This document shows, one piece after another, positions 11,243 to 23,074 of a stretch of 64,000 nt of DNA. Each line of letters opens with the position of its first letter. The stretch's first letter is position 1. Location: assembly GCA_022478985.1 (NCBI GenBank), contig JAKSZP010008045.1:1-64000 (forward strand), read 5' to 3'. This DNA comes from Massospora cicadina (Eukaryota; Entomophthoromycota; Entomophthoromycetes; Entomophthorales; Entomophthoraceae). Made by a program: the position numbers and the translations under genes. The notes below the pieces were generated by a model. That model made no database searches. It was not told the DNA's origin and was given only the letters and a program-made list of their open reading frames with translations.

Positions 11243-14200
11243 TCAGTGATGCGGTGGGAGATATCCAAACATCAACACTTGAAAGTGGTCCACCAAATGA
11301 GACTGGAATCTGTGGACAGCTTCTGGGAGATTGGGGATGGAGCCAGCGATGGCATCCAAGACAATCGTGTGGATAGTCCACATGGCGATTGCAACCACCA
11401 GAGCACGGAGGGAGGGTTGAAGGGGGAGGCCATTGATGAAGCAAACATATCTCTTGACAGACTGAAGGGATGCGTTTGATCCTAGCCTAGCAGACGTTGG
11501 ACTTCGCGCCATATCACTTTAGATATTGGGCCTTCTCCAGGCGGTGGAACAGCGTTCAATACTGGCCACACATGACACAGGATGAGTGTAAAGCGTTAGA
11601 GCGCTCAGCTGTACGATACACCCGCCTCAGGCAGCGCCAAACATGGGAGCGGACTTGAGGCTGCAACAGAGGATGGTGTGCATATTTCCAGATAGTCTTT
11701 TGGGTCTCAGTGGAATAAGGGATGTCCATCATGTCCAGGTAGTCCACCCTGGATAGGACTTGGGGTCGAATGGGGATCACGCCATCATGGATGGGTAGCC
11801 CCTGTACCTCTTGTGTGAACTGAGGAGAGGGGTGGCCTCTTTGGGTTGTATGTGCTAATACGAATTCTCCATCCTGCACTTCGCATGGAGAGTAGGATTC
11901 ATTTGTAGTGGGTTTTAGTCCCGTGAGGACCTGTGGCCGATGTGTGTGATGCGAGGTACTTTATCAGGGAGTGGGGTTTTGATGGATTGTTGAGGCCCAA
12001 GGCTCGGGAGAAGTTGGAGCGGGCTGCGCGGGACCAGCGTTGGGATGGGAGTGTAGGAGTGGTGACGCCCCGATCCAGGTGCCCAGGATCTTGGCAGCAT
12101 GGGCTTTGAAGTCAAGCAGGCCCATGCCACCTTGATGATGAGGGCCGAACATGACCTCTAGCCATACTGGTGGAGGGCGGCCTGACCAAAGCCATCCTTG
12201 CAGCAAAGCATACAGGGATTTGAAGAAGCTTGGGGAGAAGGGGATACTGTGGGCTCCGAACCAGACTTTGGATAGGAGCATAGAGTTGGCAAGAACAACC
12301 CTGCCAGTGAGGGTAGTAGGGTGTTTTGAGAGAGGCGATTCGCTTTGTCACGGTGTCCAGTATATGGCACTCCATTACTGCTGACGCATATCCGCCTGCC
12401 TCCATCCACACGCCCAGATGGCGCACCGATCCTATGGTAGGACGTGGCACAAAGGGGAGCACCAGTGGAGCTTGTGTGTTGAGTTAGTAAGGCGTGGACG
12501 TGGGCGAGCAGATGGGCTGGGTTGGGAACTACTTGCTGGGGACCAGCAGTTCTGAAACCGACCAAGGAGGTTGATTTCAGTTTTGGAGGCGTTCAGTGCC
12601 GCGTTGCTTACCCGATAATATTCCTGGATGAGGGCTTCAAGCGCGCGCGTGCATCTTTGTTATTAGACACCCCCACCACGCAATCATCTACAAATGCCAT
12701 CATCTTGACTGGGGTTTAGCCTGGCACATGGACCCCAGTGAGGTGGGCATTCACATTTCGCAGTAGTAGGTCAAGGCTGAAGTTGTATAAGAGTGGGCTG
12801 AGGGGGTCCCCTTGTCGCAGGCCCCTTTGAGGGCGGACTACTTCCATTAGGAAGCCTGGGCCACGCACTGCCATTGTCGCAGATTCTGTGAGCAGCATCA
12901 CCCAGTTTATGAAGCGGGGGGGTAGGCGGAATTGATGGAGGCAGGCCCTAAGGTATTCCCAGTTTACTCTATCATAGGCCTTTTGTTGGTCCAAGAATAC
13001 AAGTGCCCCAGAGGCTGTGGACTGACATACATTAGCCACAGAGTGCACGTTATCCCAAATTGACCTTCTGGGGATGAAACCGAATTGTTCTGGGGAGATG
13101 GTGGTAGATGCTACAGTCCCTAAATGGTTAGCCATGATTTTTGTTAGAATTTTAGTGTCTGTGTTTGTTAGAGAATTGGGGTGCCAGTTGACTAAGTCAA
13201 GCTTATCCCCTTTCTTGAAGAGTGTGACAGTAAAGGCCTCATGTCCTCCTGGTAGGAGGCGCATTTCCAACAGGCTTTGGTTAAGTGAGGCTAGCAGCAA
13301 TGGGGATATATATTTGAAATATTTTTTGTAGAACTCATATGGAATGCCATCTGGGCCTAAGAAATTTTTGGTTTGGCGCACCGCGAATGGCTGTCCATAA
13401 TTCATTCGGAGTAATTAAATTTATTAATTCCGGGTATTGGAAAATGGTGCGGATATGAGCTCAGTCAAGAATTTCCGCCATTTTGGCTGGCTGAATTGGT
13501 TCAGCTCAGTATAACTTGGAGTAATATTTTTGCATTTCAATTGCCACTTCAGCCAGTGTGTCCACAATAGAATTATCCGATCTTTGCACCTGTGTGCAGG
13601 CCACACTCTGGCGTGGTTCAAAAATTTTTTTAAAGAAGTATGCGGTGCACTTGTCGCCTTTGGTGATGCATGTGGCCTTGTATTGGACACAAACCCGATG
13701 TTTGTGTTACCTTTCAAGTGTGTTAAGGTAGGCGGCTGCCTCCACCCACTTCTGTCCCCATTCAGGGCTGTATCCTGTGGCTGGAATTTTGGACTCCAAG
13801 TGGGCCAATTCCACCAGCACACGTGAGATAACCACCGATGTGGCTCATGAGCATCTGGATGAGAGATGGTGATAGTGGTAAATGGTGTCTTTTTTGAAAG
13901 TTGCCCATGTGGAAATGGGGTCCGCGCAAAACGGTGCAACAAATGATTTCGCCAAAGTTGCCTCTTCCACCCACATGGAAAATCCTGGTGATGCGAGCTT
14001 GGGGGGCGGATTTTGCACCAATGTGGGGCCTTTGCAACTGTGACGGGTAAGTGGTATGTTATTGAGACCAGTCGGTGGTTGGAGAATTCCATTTTTTGTT
14101 GTTTTGAAGTGGGAGATGTGGGGTTAAAATTTCGCCAGTGTTAGAATAAGGTCGATGCGGGTCATGGACCTTAATTGGCTGTTGTGGATGTGGGGACACA

Positions 14201-14815
14201 TCATGTTTTTGAGCAGTGGGGCATGTCGCGGCAGCGCATCCATTAACCCAAGGGTGGCTTTTAGAATGCGTAGTTCTACATGACCCTGTGGGGCGTGGGG
14301 TGAGGGCAGCCACTGGTCCGTTGGTGAGGTTAGCCAACAGTTCATGTCACCAACTAGGAAAGAATAGGGGGTAGCAGGAGGGATTTGACCAATGAGAAAA
14401 ATTCCTGACGCTCGTGTGCACTGTTTGGGGCGTAGTTGTTGACTATTGTGTGCACAATGTCAGCCCATGAGAAGGTGACAACGAGCACTCGGCCATTTAG
14501 GAATGTTTCTGAGGATGTGAATTTTGAAAAAATTATTTTTCTGAATTAGCACCCCACAGTGCTTTGACAAAAAGGATAGGGATGGGAGGAGCATTGTTTT
14601 CCAAGCTTCCTTGGAACCTCGTGGACAGTGGGACTCCTGGATGGCCAGGATATCCACAGTTAAATTGTATTGTAAAAAACTCAGTTTCCTAGCCCAGGAT
14701 GGGGAGGCCTTGAGTCCGGCGATATTCAGCGTCCCTAGAGTGAAGGTTTCCCCCATTGCACCTTAGGTGTGAGGGGGTGGGCCCCCAGGCCCATCAGCCT
14801 CTTCAAGGTCCCCAC
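11243..14815 (-). pseudogene. LINE C ORF2: endonuclease-reverse transcriptase, inactivated
   Basis: Same protein as LINE B ORF2 with a better preserved RT. One open stretch (13405-12716) covers LGPDGIPYEFYKK, LFKKGDKLDL, FGFIPRRSIWDNVHS, ALVFLDQQKAYDRVNWEY and LRQGDPLSPLLYN. A TAA at 12718-12716 follows, then the catalytic FVDD at 12694-12683 in the same frame. Endonuclease motifs LNIAGLKAS, DILAIQESHCPRGS and NCWL are present; the S-D-H position again reads TYH (14059-14051). Post-RT regions repeat B almost base for base, including the C-terminal cysteine motif. No intact ORF. Confidence 0.9.
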
Positions 14816-16174
14816 GGGCTTTCACAGCAGTGCGGGTGTTAGCAGCAACGCTATCAGGGTTTTTATTAATTTTAGCGGAAAGGGTCGCGTTGGCTTTGCC
14901 TTCACTTTTTGTTTTCCCGACGTTGGACGAATTTTTTGCGGCGCGGATAAGTTCAGTGCACCGTCAAGTGGGGCAAAAAAAATTTTCAGTTGGGATAGGT
15001 CCCAAGTCAGTTTTGACTGGAGCCTGGGTGCAGCTATTGAGTGAGATCAAATTTCCCATTGGATCCTCAGATTGAGTGGCCCGCTTGGCATGGGCCTCCC
15101 AATCTGATTGGGTGGTGGATTCCTGAGTCACTTCTGCCACAAAGGTCTCCATGTCCTCCTGGCGCTGTGAGTGTGGGATGGTGGTAATGGCCTTGGCCGC
15201 TTCCTTGGCCATGGCCCTATGGGCCTGCTTGGCCTTCTTCTGCTCCTGCGGGGAGATGGGCTTTACCAATAGGTAGCAGCCTTGTGCTCCCCACGGGAAA
15301 GCCTCCTTGGTGCTTGCAGTTGGTTTATAGTGCGCCTCTCCGCTGGCCATGGCTGCTGAGGGGTGCTCTTGGAATGTGACGCCCTCCTTGATGGGGCATG
15401 TGTGCGCCTTATGGCTGAATGCATCACAGTGGGTGCAAATGGGGGGCGCGCTATCCACGGTTACCCAGAATGGGTGGGTGGTATGCCCTGCGATATCAAT
15501 AAAAGTGGAGTGCAGGATCTGGGTTAGGTCCTTCGCGTTCTTAAGTTGGGGTCAGGACTGCAATGGCTTTGCTGGTGCACAGGTGTGGCATCAGCGTGAA
15601 GCGTTGCATTTTGAAAGATTGTATTTTCACTATATATGGCGAGACCATCTTTCAGGTGTTGCTCCAAAATGTCACGTTTTACCGTAGTAGGCAAAAAGTC
15701 AAATGTGAGGAAAATTTGGTTTGATTTTGTCCATCTGGTGCGTTTGGTTTCGATGACCCATTGCCCTTTGGGAAGGTCGACCACTATGCGCACTGCTGCA
15801 GCCTCATCTGCTGCTATTTTTCTTTTGAAACCTAGGTCCAGCCAATCGCGCGACATGGAGTGAGGTGCAATGTACACCGCGGTCAGGAAAATTTTGTGTA
15901 CATCTTCACAAATGTTTTTCCCATAAGGCCGTTTTTTGGATGTCCAGATACACACGGACTCTGAATTCCATTGACAAAAGTGGCTGGGAGTGTGGCGTGT
16001 TGATGTACTGGTTGCATCGTGCTTGCCACATGAGTATCTCTGGGGAAATTTTTACTGCCAGTTTTTGAGATTTTTTTCTATTCTGCCAGATTCTCCGGGG
16101 CGTTTTCAAATGTTAGAGGCCGCGGGCCTTCCGCCTGCTCCTCTTGCCTTGCTTGCCCAACTGCTTCCAGACAT
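14760..16174 (-). pseudogene. LINE C ORF1: zinc-knuckle protein, inactivated
   Basis: Potential ATG at 16174 in the same place as in LINE B (MSGSSWASKARGAGG). C has a TGA about 20 codons in and a 1-bp frame change just after. The rest is well kept: FRVRVYLDIQK, then DLGFKRKIAADEAAAVRIVV, then the zinc knuckle CTHCDAFSHKAHTC at 15437-15396. A change of length in an A/T run near 14975 breaks the frame at PIPTENFF, where B reads PIPTEKNFFAPLDG. Comparing B and C gives the undamaged layout of about 470 codons. Confidence 0.85.
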
Positions 16175-16279
16175 GGGCACAGACTAATCTCCTCTGTGAG
16201 ATTATCAAACTAGATTTAGTCTTGAATTGAATAGGTTGCAAAAGTGTTTGCAATGAGAAAGAAAAGTCCGGTCTTGATC

Positions 16280-16296
16280 CCTGTTGATGCATTCTT
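16280..16296. repeat. Target-site duplication of LINE C (right copy)
   Basis: CCTGTTGATGCATTCTT, identical to 10974-10990. The adjoining original target reads CATTCT-T-AGAATG (16290-16302), a perfect 6-bp inverted repeat around one base, with the duplication edge inside it. Confidence 0.9.
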
Positions 16297-16985
16297 AGAA
16301 TGTATTTTACGAAGTCTTCTGTCAACAGAATGTAAATTTTTATCTGTGGACCAATAGTGGAGGTGAAGATATTGTCTATAATGGTGTAAATTGGTGTCAT
16401 CCCATTGACGAGTGGAGGGAGTTGTTTTATGCAAACTGGACAGAAGGAGGTCGGTCACTCAATTATTTAGAGTGCAGTAGCATAGCATCAAGGGGTACTT
16501 CTCTAGCAATTATTTTGTTCACTTTTTTATCAGTTTGAAAGCAGGTGGTATTTAACGATTAACATGGCTTAATGCATAAAAATTCATAGGGCGTCCTAAA
16601 ATATTAGAATAAACTACATTCCTCTGTCTTGATCACCTTTGTGGTACTTTAAACAGGGATGAAATGTGCTACATAAATAGCTGTGCCATGTCCTCAGCTG
16701 TGGTTGTCATAAGAAGTGGCAAATCTAGCTTTTTTACAAATTGATCTACTACCATGATTACCGCCTCAAACCCCTTAGGAAGCTGGTAGCCAATGATGAG
16801 GTTTACTATATATATGTACGTGGTCTTGCTGCTTGTGAGAGGAGGTAAAGGGGACCCTTATGACCCATTTGATCTAGCTTTGATCATGCGTAAGTAAGAA
16901 CATACTTTTTAGCCTGTTCCAGTTGGACCCTCATTTTATCAGGTTTATACATTTTTAATGCTAGGGTAATTCATGGTTGGTGGTC
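16297..16985 (-). pseudogene. Gypsy element G0: integrase core
   Basis: Minus-strand frame reads RVQLEQAKKYVLTYA (end of the zinc-binding region), then VNLIIGYQLPKGFEAVIMVVDQFVKK, LMTTTAEDMAQLF, and finally TEDFVKYILRMHQQ at the LINE C junction. This is the usual Ty3/gypsy pattern (D-F-I-GLP-S-GFDAI-VVVDR-TK, then T-T-AE-A-LF). Frames shift several times and stops are frequent. It is cut on the left by LINEs C and B and on the right by G1. The matching upstream protein regions are at 30960-34584. Confidence 0.7.
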
Positions 16986-16989
16986 TCAG

Positions 16990-17450
16990 TGCAACAGTTC
17001 TCTTGACTAATATGAAGTTTGAATTTGTCTCAAAGCTGTAAACTAGTGGAGAGGTTGAAAAAAACGAAAAAGTGAGCTGAAATAGACTACTTTATCAAGT
17101 TAAAAAGTGTTGATATTTATAGGGCGATAAATAACTTGGTGCCTCAGGGACCTTCGTGGCCCTGTACAATCAAGGTCTTTCACTGCCTTCCAAATTGAAC
17201 ATTTGTTCAGCGCCCTCATTGTTCTGCATTGTCCTCATGAACGCAGTGGTTGAATCGCAACTCTCAAGTTTTTGTAAGTGAAGTGATATCCTAAAGGGCT
17301 TCATTAATTCTTGTGCGCGTGATGTTTCCTTATCAAATCCTGTATTGGTGTCTTCAGGGTAAGGTTCCATTTACAATAGCTTGAGAGTCGACTTATTGGC
17401 TCGTTTTAGGAGTAGGATTTTGGCTTGCTCATATTCTCCTATCCTGACAA
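16990..17450 (-). repeat. G1 3' LTR
   Basis: Matches 23075-23543. Shared landmarks, plus sense: AACAGTTCTCT at the left, AAAGCTGTAAACTA, TCTTTCACTGCCTTCCA, CAGGGTAAGGTTC. The left edge is placed at TGCAACAG; the right edge is uncertain by about 10 bp. Confidence 0.78.
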
Positions 17451-17894
17451 CAACTTCTCAAGATCATGTCAGAGGGGAGTATCGGGCCAAAGGAATTGGC
17501 CATGTACTCAATTCACTACTTTCCCTAATTGGCATCAGCAACGGATTACTCCAAGTCCACCTCATGAATGATCTTATAAGGTCTAGACCAGAGAACATCA
17601 AGCTTGTTCTGTCAACCTCTGGCATAGATGGTAATAAAAGAGAATGAGGTCACCTAATAGAAAAATTGTTAAGGAGGGTCAGCCGAAATTGAATCAGGGT
17701 CTTCTTTCTTTGGTGGTGTCAATGCCCTTTGTGGCTAGGGCTTGAAGCTGACAATTTTATTGGCTAAGTCTCTCATAGTTAAATCAGAGTTCTCAAGTAT
17801 GGAGGTATCTATCAGGGGCTGACCGCTACTTGGTAGGAGAGGATTACGCCCATATAAAGCTTCAAAAGGAGACATCTTGATAATTCAAAGGTAG

Positions 17895-18375
17895 CTAATT
17901 AATTAAGCAAGCAAAGTTTGGGTAAATAATTACTCCAGTGAGTAGATCAGAGGCAGCAATCTTCCTCAAGATAGAGATGAGGGTACAGTTAGCACGTTTT
18001 ACTGCCTCATTGGTTGATGGCTTGTAAGGTGTGGTGAAACTCTGTTTAATCCAAAAAGTGAAGTTGTTTCTTGGACTATATGCAAGGTGAAATTTAGCCC
18101 ATTGTCTGAAAATAAAGTTTGTGGCATCCATTCTGGGCGAAAATGGATTGAATAAGAAGTAGGTCCATGGTTTTAGCAGTGGTGATGGGGACAGAAATCG
18201 TTTCGACCCATTTGATCAAGTGGTCCATGGCTAAGAGGATATATTTTTGGCCATGTAATATGGTGGGAAGAGGGCATACTACATTGATGCTAACGACATT
18301 AAAAGGACCTGACGGTGCAACAGCTGAGTGCTGATATTGGGACTGTCTCAATCTTGAGATTGACATGTCATACAT
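17895..18375 (-). pseudogene. G1 integrase core
   Basis: Minus-strand peptides GPFNVVSINVVCPLPT, GQKYILLAMDHLIKWVE (18375-18094) and IKQSFTTPYKPSTNEAVKRA (18131-17895) match the integrase catalytic core (W-D---D, then the Y-PQ-NG-VER-N motif with E as third catalytic residue). Interrupted by a frame change at about 18100. Integrase inserts element DNA into the host chromosome. Confidence 0.75.
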
Positions 18376-18629
18376 GATTCCAGGATTCCTTAGATGTCAT
18401 TTACCATTCCATCTTAGTAGCATTGTTTGTTATACCATTAATGGGTCTTCTTCACTGCCACATGCCCCACGGTCACATGATTGCTAGGATAACATCAGTT
18501 TGAGAAGAAAGATATATATAGGGTAGTCATTTCTTTTTGCCCTTCTTATAAAGCATGTCTTCCCTAATCTAATTATATTAGGTCATTTTTTAAAATCTCA
18601 GCTTGGATCCCAGGAGTTTTTAACTCCCA

Positions 18630-20100
18630 TCATTCTGGCCTATCAATTAGTTTATGAATTTGATCCTCCCCAAGGGCCAAAGCAGCCAGTACTGATATCT
18701 TAGAGAGACCATCAGCGTTCTGTTGAATTGCTGCTGCGCAGTGACCTATAGTGAAATCATAGTTCTGAAGCCTTAAGGCCCATCTGGCTAACCAGCCATC
18801 CAGGTCCTTCATTTGCTGCTGCCATTGGAGAAAGGAATGGTCAGTGACAATGTTGAAGTGGGGGCTATAGAGGTAGGGCTGAGTGTTGCTTGATCACTAA
18901 CAATACAGCCAGAAACTCCCATTCTGTAACGCTTTAGTTACATTCAGCCCATCTCAGGGTCTTGCTAAAAAGGCTAGTGGATGATTGACCTGATTTTCGG
19001 TGTTCTGGGCTAAGATGCGCCAATGGCGACATCACTAACTTAGCGAATAGCAGAAGCGTTGATCAAAGCATGGATAAACAAAGAAGGGTTTAGTGCAAAG
19101 AGCAGTCTGCAACGCATATAACGCCTGCTCTTGTTCAGATCGCCACTCAAAGGGCACGTACTTTTGTAAAAGATAGAACAAGGGCTCATCTAGGTCGTCA
19201 AAAAAGGGATTTATTGACAATAATAGCTAACCCTTCCTAGGAATACTTTAATATCCCTAAGGCTCTGGGGGCGTGACATCTCAATGGCGTCAACTTTGTC
19301 TGGAATAGGCTGGATACCATCTTTTTTGACCTTGTATCAAAGAAAATCCATTTTTTATTAGAATAACGATCACTAAAAAGTTTTAAGTTTTATTAAAGAT
19401 TTTTTCCAATATTATTTAAGGCCTCCCAGAGGTGTTCTACACGGGCTTTGAAGGTTTACGAAAAGATAATGATATTGTCAAGGTACACAAGAACAAAAAT
19501 AACTTCAAGTCCTCTAGAAATTCGTCCATAACGCGTTGAATGGTGGTTGGCGCGTTGTAAAAGGCCTGTGGCATCCTCATGGATCTAATAGCCCTTTGTT
19601 GGCTATGAGCACACACTTGGATCAGTCTTTGGGGCGAGCTCCACTTGCTAATATCCACTAACTAGATCCATCGTAGAAAATTATTGTGACATGGCAAGTA
19701 AACAGAGAGATTAATTGATTCAAGGAAAGGGTTATTTGCCTTTCTTAGTGATTGAATTAGCTGGTTGGTAATCCATCATTACATGATGGTTTCCATCTTT
19801 CTTCTGAACTAACAAGAGGGGGAGGCCTAAGGACTTCGTAAAGGCACCAATAGCCTGGGTGCATGTAGTTTCTTAGGCTCTACCGCCACCTAGGGCTCCT
19901 TTATCCTTACTTTTTTGGTAGCGTCAGGACCAAAAAGGTGAGCTTCCCCAGTTACCACATGATTTAAAACCTCATTATATTTTAAAAATAATATGTGGAG
20001 GTCGAGAAGAGGTCTGAGTACTCCTTTAATAATTTCCTAACCTAGCTCTGTTGTTCACCAGTGAGTTCCTTCCTAAATAAAAGTGTTTACTAGAGCCACT
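18630..20100 (-). pseudogene. G1 reverse transcriptase and RNase H
   Basis: Pieces in several minus-strand frames: LGLPLLLVQKKDGNHHVMMDYQ (about 19840-19740; RT motif S-ASP-VLVKKKDGS-R-CVDYR), MPQAFYNAPTTIQRVMDEFLE (about 19580-19510; MPFGL-NAPATFQR), RSEQEQALYALQTAL (about 19150-19100; start of RNase H linker) and LARWALRLQNYDFTI (18812-18630; RNase H end, with NADGLSK for NADALSR). The YXDD box is not intact. Confidence 0.75.
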
Positions 20101-20539
20101 GATGTCGGCGTTTTCAAAGCAAAATACCTTAGACTACTGAAGCTGTGAATGTCATTGATAGCCTCGAATGGTAGGAGGTAAACGTAAGCAGCTGGAGTAT
20201 TAGGGTCCACTATTCTAGGTTTGTTAGTAAGGTTACCATAAACCCCAATATGGATCCATCATAGGAAAAAATTAAAATTCCAAGATAAGTTAAGACCTCT
20301 TTAACTAACGGGTTATCTAGACCCCAGATCTTCATCGGGATCCAGAGTGATGTTGACATAAACCTTGGTGTTAACAATTTTCCTGGGACTTTGACAGTAT
20401 GGTGGTCATTTTAGGAACTAGTTATCATGCTTAATGCCATCAACTGCAAGCTTAGGCATCCATATGTAAGAGACCTCATCTGATATTTTTGTCAGTCAAT
20501 TTGGCTTTCACCCTTTAATAGGCTAGCCCAAGCTTTGAC

Positions 20540-21112
20540 CTCCATTTTTGCATTTCGTGAGGTCTCAAAAACCAGGGGGACTTGATGTATAAGCAGTAAT
20601 AAATCCTTCATTATAGTGCACTACTGTGGAGTAGTCCCAGAGAAACTTATTCCAAAGGAGAAGACCATAGCTCGGGTTATCTAGTGAAATGGCGGGGGTA
20701 TTCACAGGAAACTTCCCAAAGAGGATAGGTAAGGAAGAATAGGCCTTAATAAACTGATTACACTGCAGTTCATTCGTGGCGTATTTCATGTAAAGTGGCA
20801 AGGCTGGAGCAATTTCGATGCATCTCACCAGTTTGAGTGTATTGATATTTATGCAGATCCACTGTCAACAATGGCGTTGACCGGGATCTTACAAATTTAA
20901 AAAGTGACATGGGTAACCAAACTCCTGAACTGCAGAGGTAATTTGAGAAACATGGGAGATTCATCAGACAAAGAGTAAGCAGTAGCAGGTTCTTTATTAA
21001 AATTGGGTACCAAAACTTCTCCTTTGGGTACAATAACTACAGTTTTGTTAGAGGTCTCTGATGGTTCTTGAGGTAAAATAGGGATGTCAGCATAAAGTTC
21101 CTCATCCTTCAT
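20540..21112 (-). pseudogene. G1 aspartic protease
   Basis: The minus strand near 20900-20860 reads KIPVNAIVDSGSA, the active-site D-S-G of retropepsins. Upstream is a linker (EELYADIPILPQEPSETSNK) and downstream a segment PSYGLLLWNKFLWDYST, comparable to the family's Y-LLLG-DFL strand. A stop directly after DSGSA and frame changes break it. Confidence 0.6.
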
Positions 21113-21149
21113 ACTGATGGCTCTTTTCTCTCCTCCTTGGAAAGTCTTT

Positions 21150-22900
21150 CCAACAAGTATTGCGCTGTGTTAAAACAATTTCTATAAGTACATTGAGGTC
21201 AGGAATTCTTCTGGTTTTTGACAACATGGACCCAAGGTCATTTAGAGACAGAGGCAGTGACTTTGGGATGAAGGGTCAATTCAGATCCATCCTTTAAGTG
21301 GTTTCCTTAAATTGCAAATGCAAGTAAAACAATTCTTCTTTCTGATCATGTGCATTTAAACCTCAGGATAAGTCCTCAATAAAGATATTATTCCAGTTAT
21401 GGAATTTTCCAATGTGATGCCATTAGTGGCTACTAATGGCTGCGCTTGGGAGCAGAAGTGGCTGGCGAACTCCACATGGATCTCCCCTTTTTTCAGATGA
21501 ATACCCATGAACGCTTGCTTTCAATTGGCCAGGGTTTGTTTGATGCAGAATTCTTGGATTAAGGTGGTATGGACCTGTTCCCATGTATGCCATTCCTTTA
21601 TATGGGGAATCATAAGTTCCTAAACGGTGCTATTCAAGCAGGAGTGGATGTGCTTCACCTTCTGTCAATCAGTAGCCTCTTCCATGGAATGCTCATAGGC
21701 ATATAGGAGGGAGTTAGTACTTTTCAGGATTAGGGGTAAACTTCTCCTTTAAATTAGACTTAAAATTAGTTACAATGGGATTAAAGTTGGTATTGACACC
21801 AGGAAATTATTGCAGAGTTTGGGAATTTTAGTTTCTGCATAGTGAAAGGAGCTTGCTGATCCTGCCATCATCTCAAACCTTTGAGGTTCTCTTAGATATT
21901 ATCCCATTTTAGTTTAGGGAGGTAATGGAAGCTCTGTGAGAAACATACTCCTTTAACTCTTATATGTTGGCGCTTTGAAGAATAAGTTGGCTTTTTAAAC
22001 TGTTCAAGCATGTTTTAAACCCATGACAGTTTTGCTTAAGCTAGGAGACGTGATTATTGGTGAGCTTGGTGAAGGTTCTAAGGTTATCCATATCTTCCAA
22101 CATGACCTCAATCAAGACCCAAGGGCCAAAAGGGAATTCATCCAAACAGAGCTTGCACCCCTGAGCCACATTGCAGTTTTGATCCCATAAGGTGGTGAGG
22201 GCAGTCAATACATACTTTTCCAGGAATTGACACGATAGCCAGTAGTAGGCGCTGCGGGACCAGAGGGTCTTTGATATCCCTGGGCCCCTCAGGCACTTCA
22301 CTCCTGGAGGCAGTTTCATGAGAGGATAGCTCCTGGTAGTGCTGCTACAAAGTCCACGCCTGGCCTTTGAATTGGTTGAGGCGTTTATCCCAAGAGCCTC
22401 AAGGAGTTGTATATTCTGATAAAGCTGGTCCTCAAGTTATCCCAAACTTCCACTATCTAATACTTCAAGTTGGCTTTGGGCTTCATTGATTAAATGACGG
22501 TTATCAACAATGGATCTCCAATTGTCATGGACAAAGGAGGAGGTCACACAATAGAAATCGAAAATGTGAGAATGTAAGGTTTGTGTAAGCCCTAGTTGCT
22601 GGGAGACTTCATGGTGATGCAATATAACTACTTGCAGGAGGTTATGAATGGCATTTTGTACAAAATTATGGAGATATCATTTGGTACCCAATGTTTTCTC
22701 TCCCGCTAACAGTATATCCAAGGATACAAATCCACATTATGGAAGGCATTAAAGAAGCGTTGGATCGACTGCAGCGGCCTCTTACAGGATAAATGCCATT
22801 TAATAATTGTTGGTTATTTGTTAAGGTTCTCATATAGAAGTTAATACTGATTACCATCAATGGAAGATATAGTAACCTGGAAAACGTCCCGAAACTCTAA
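21150..22900 (-). pseudogene. G1 gag-like region
   Basis: Position between 5' LTR and protease implies gag. Open minus-strand stretches at 22319-22041, 22622-22437 and 22860-22666 have no motif I can name, and no intact zinc knuckle was found. The call rests on position. Confidence 0.4.
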
Positions 22901-23074
22901 GCTTTTGGGTTGCATGGGTGGCACTTTGTATTGTGAGGTGCTAACCCATTGAGTGACACTTCTTGACCAATCAACAGGTTAATTTTCTTAGCTGCTATTA
23001 ATCTCCATTGTTCATGATAGACGTTTTCACTTGGACAGCTTGAAGCGCCATGTAGTAAGAACCACTTTTCTCAG

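Larger units (their letters stand above)
10991..16279 (-). mobile_element. LINE C, near-full-length non-LTR retrotransposon (5289 bp)
   Basis: Second copy of the LINE B family, same strand, separated from B only by the overlapping target duplications. Its 3' tail is ATTTAA-type repeats after AATAAA. The 5' end carries about 11 extra bases (GATCAAGACCG in the minus sense) before the GACTTTTCTTTCTCA start shared with B. So either B lacks a few terminal bases or these are extra bases added at insertion. By eye, C and B are over 99% identical in the 3' kilobase but only about 90% around the endonuclease and linker. Confidence 0.92.

Noticed and set aside
5681..16279. B and C as a recent segmental tandem duplication
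   Set aside because: Each copy has its own perfect 17-bp target duplication and its own tail, so two insertion events explain the data better.
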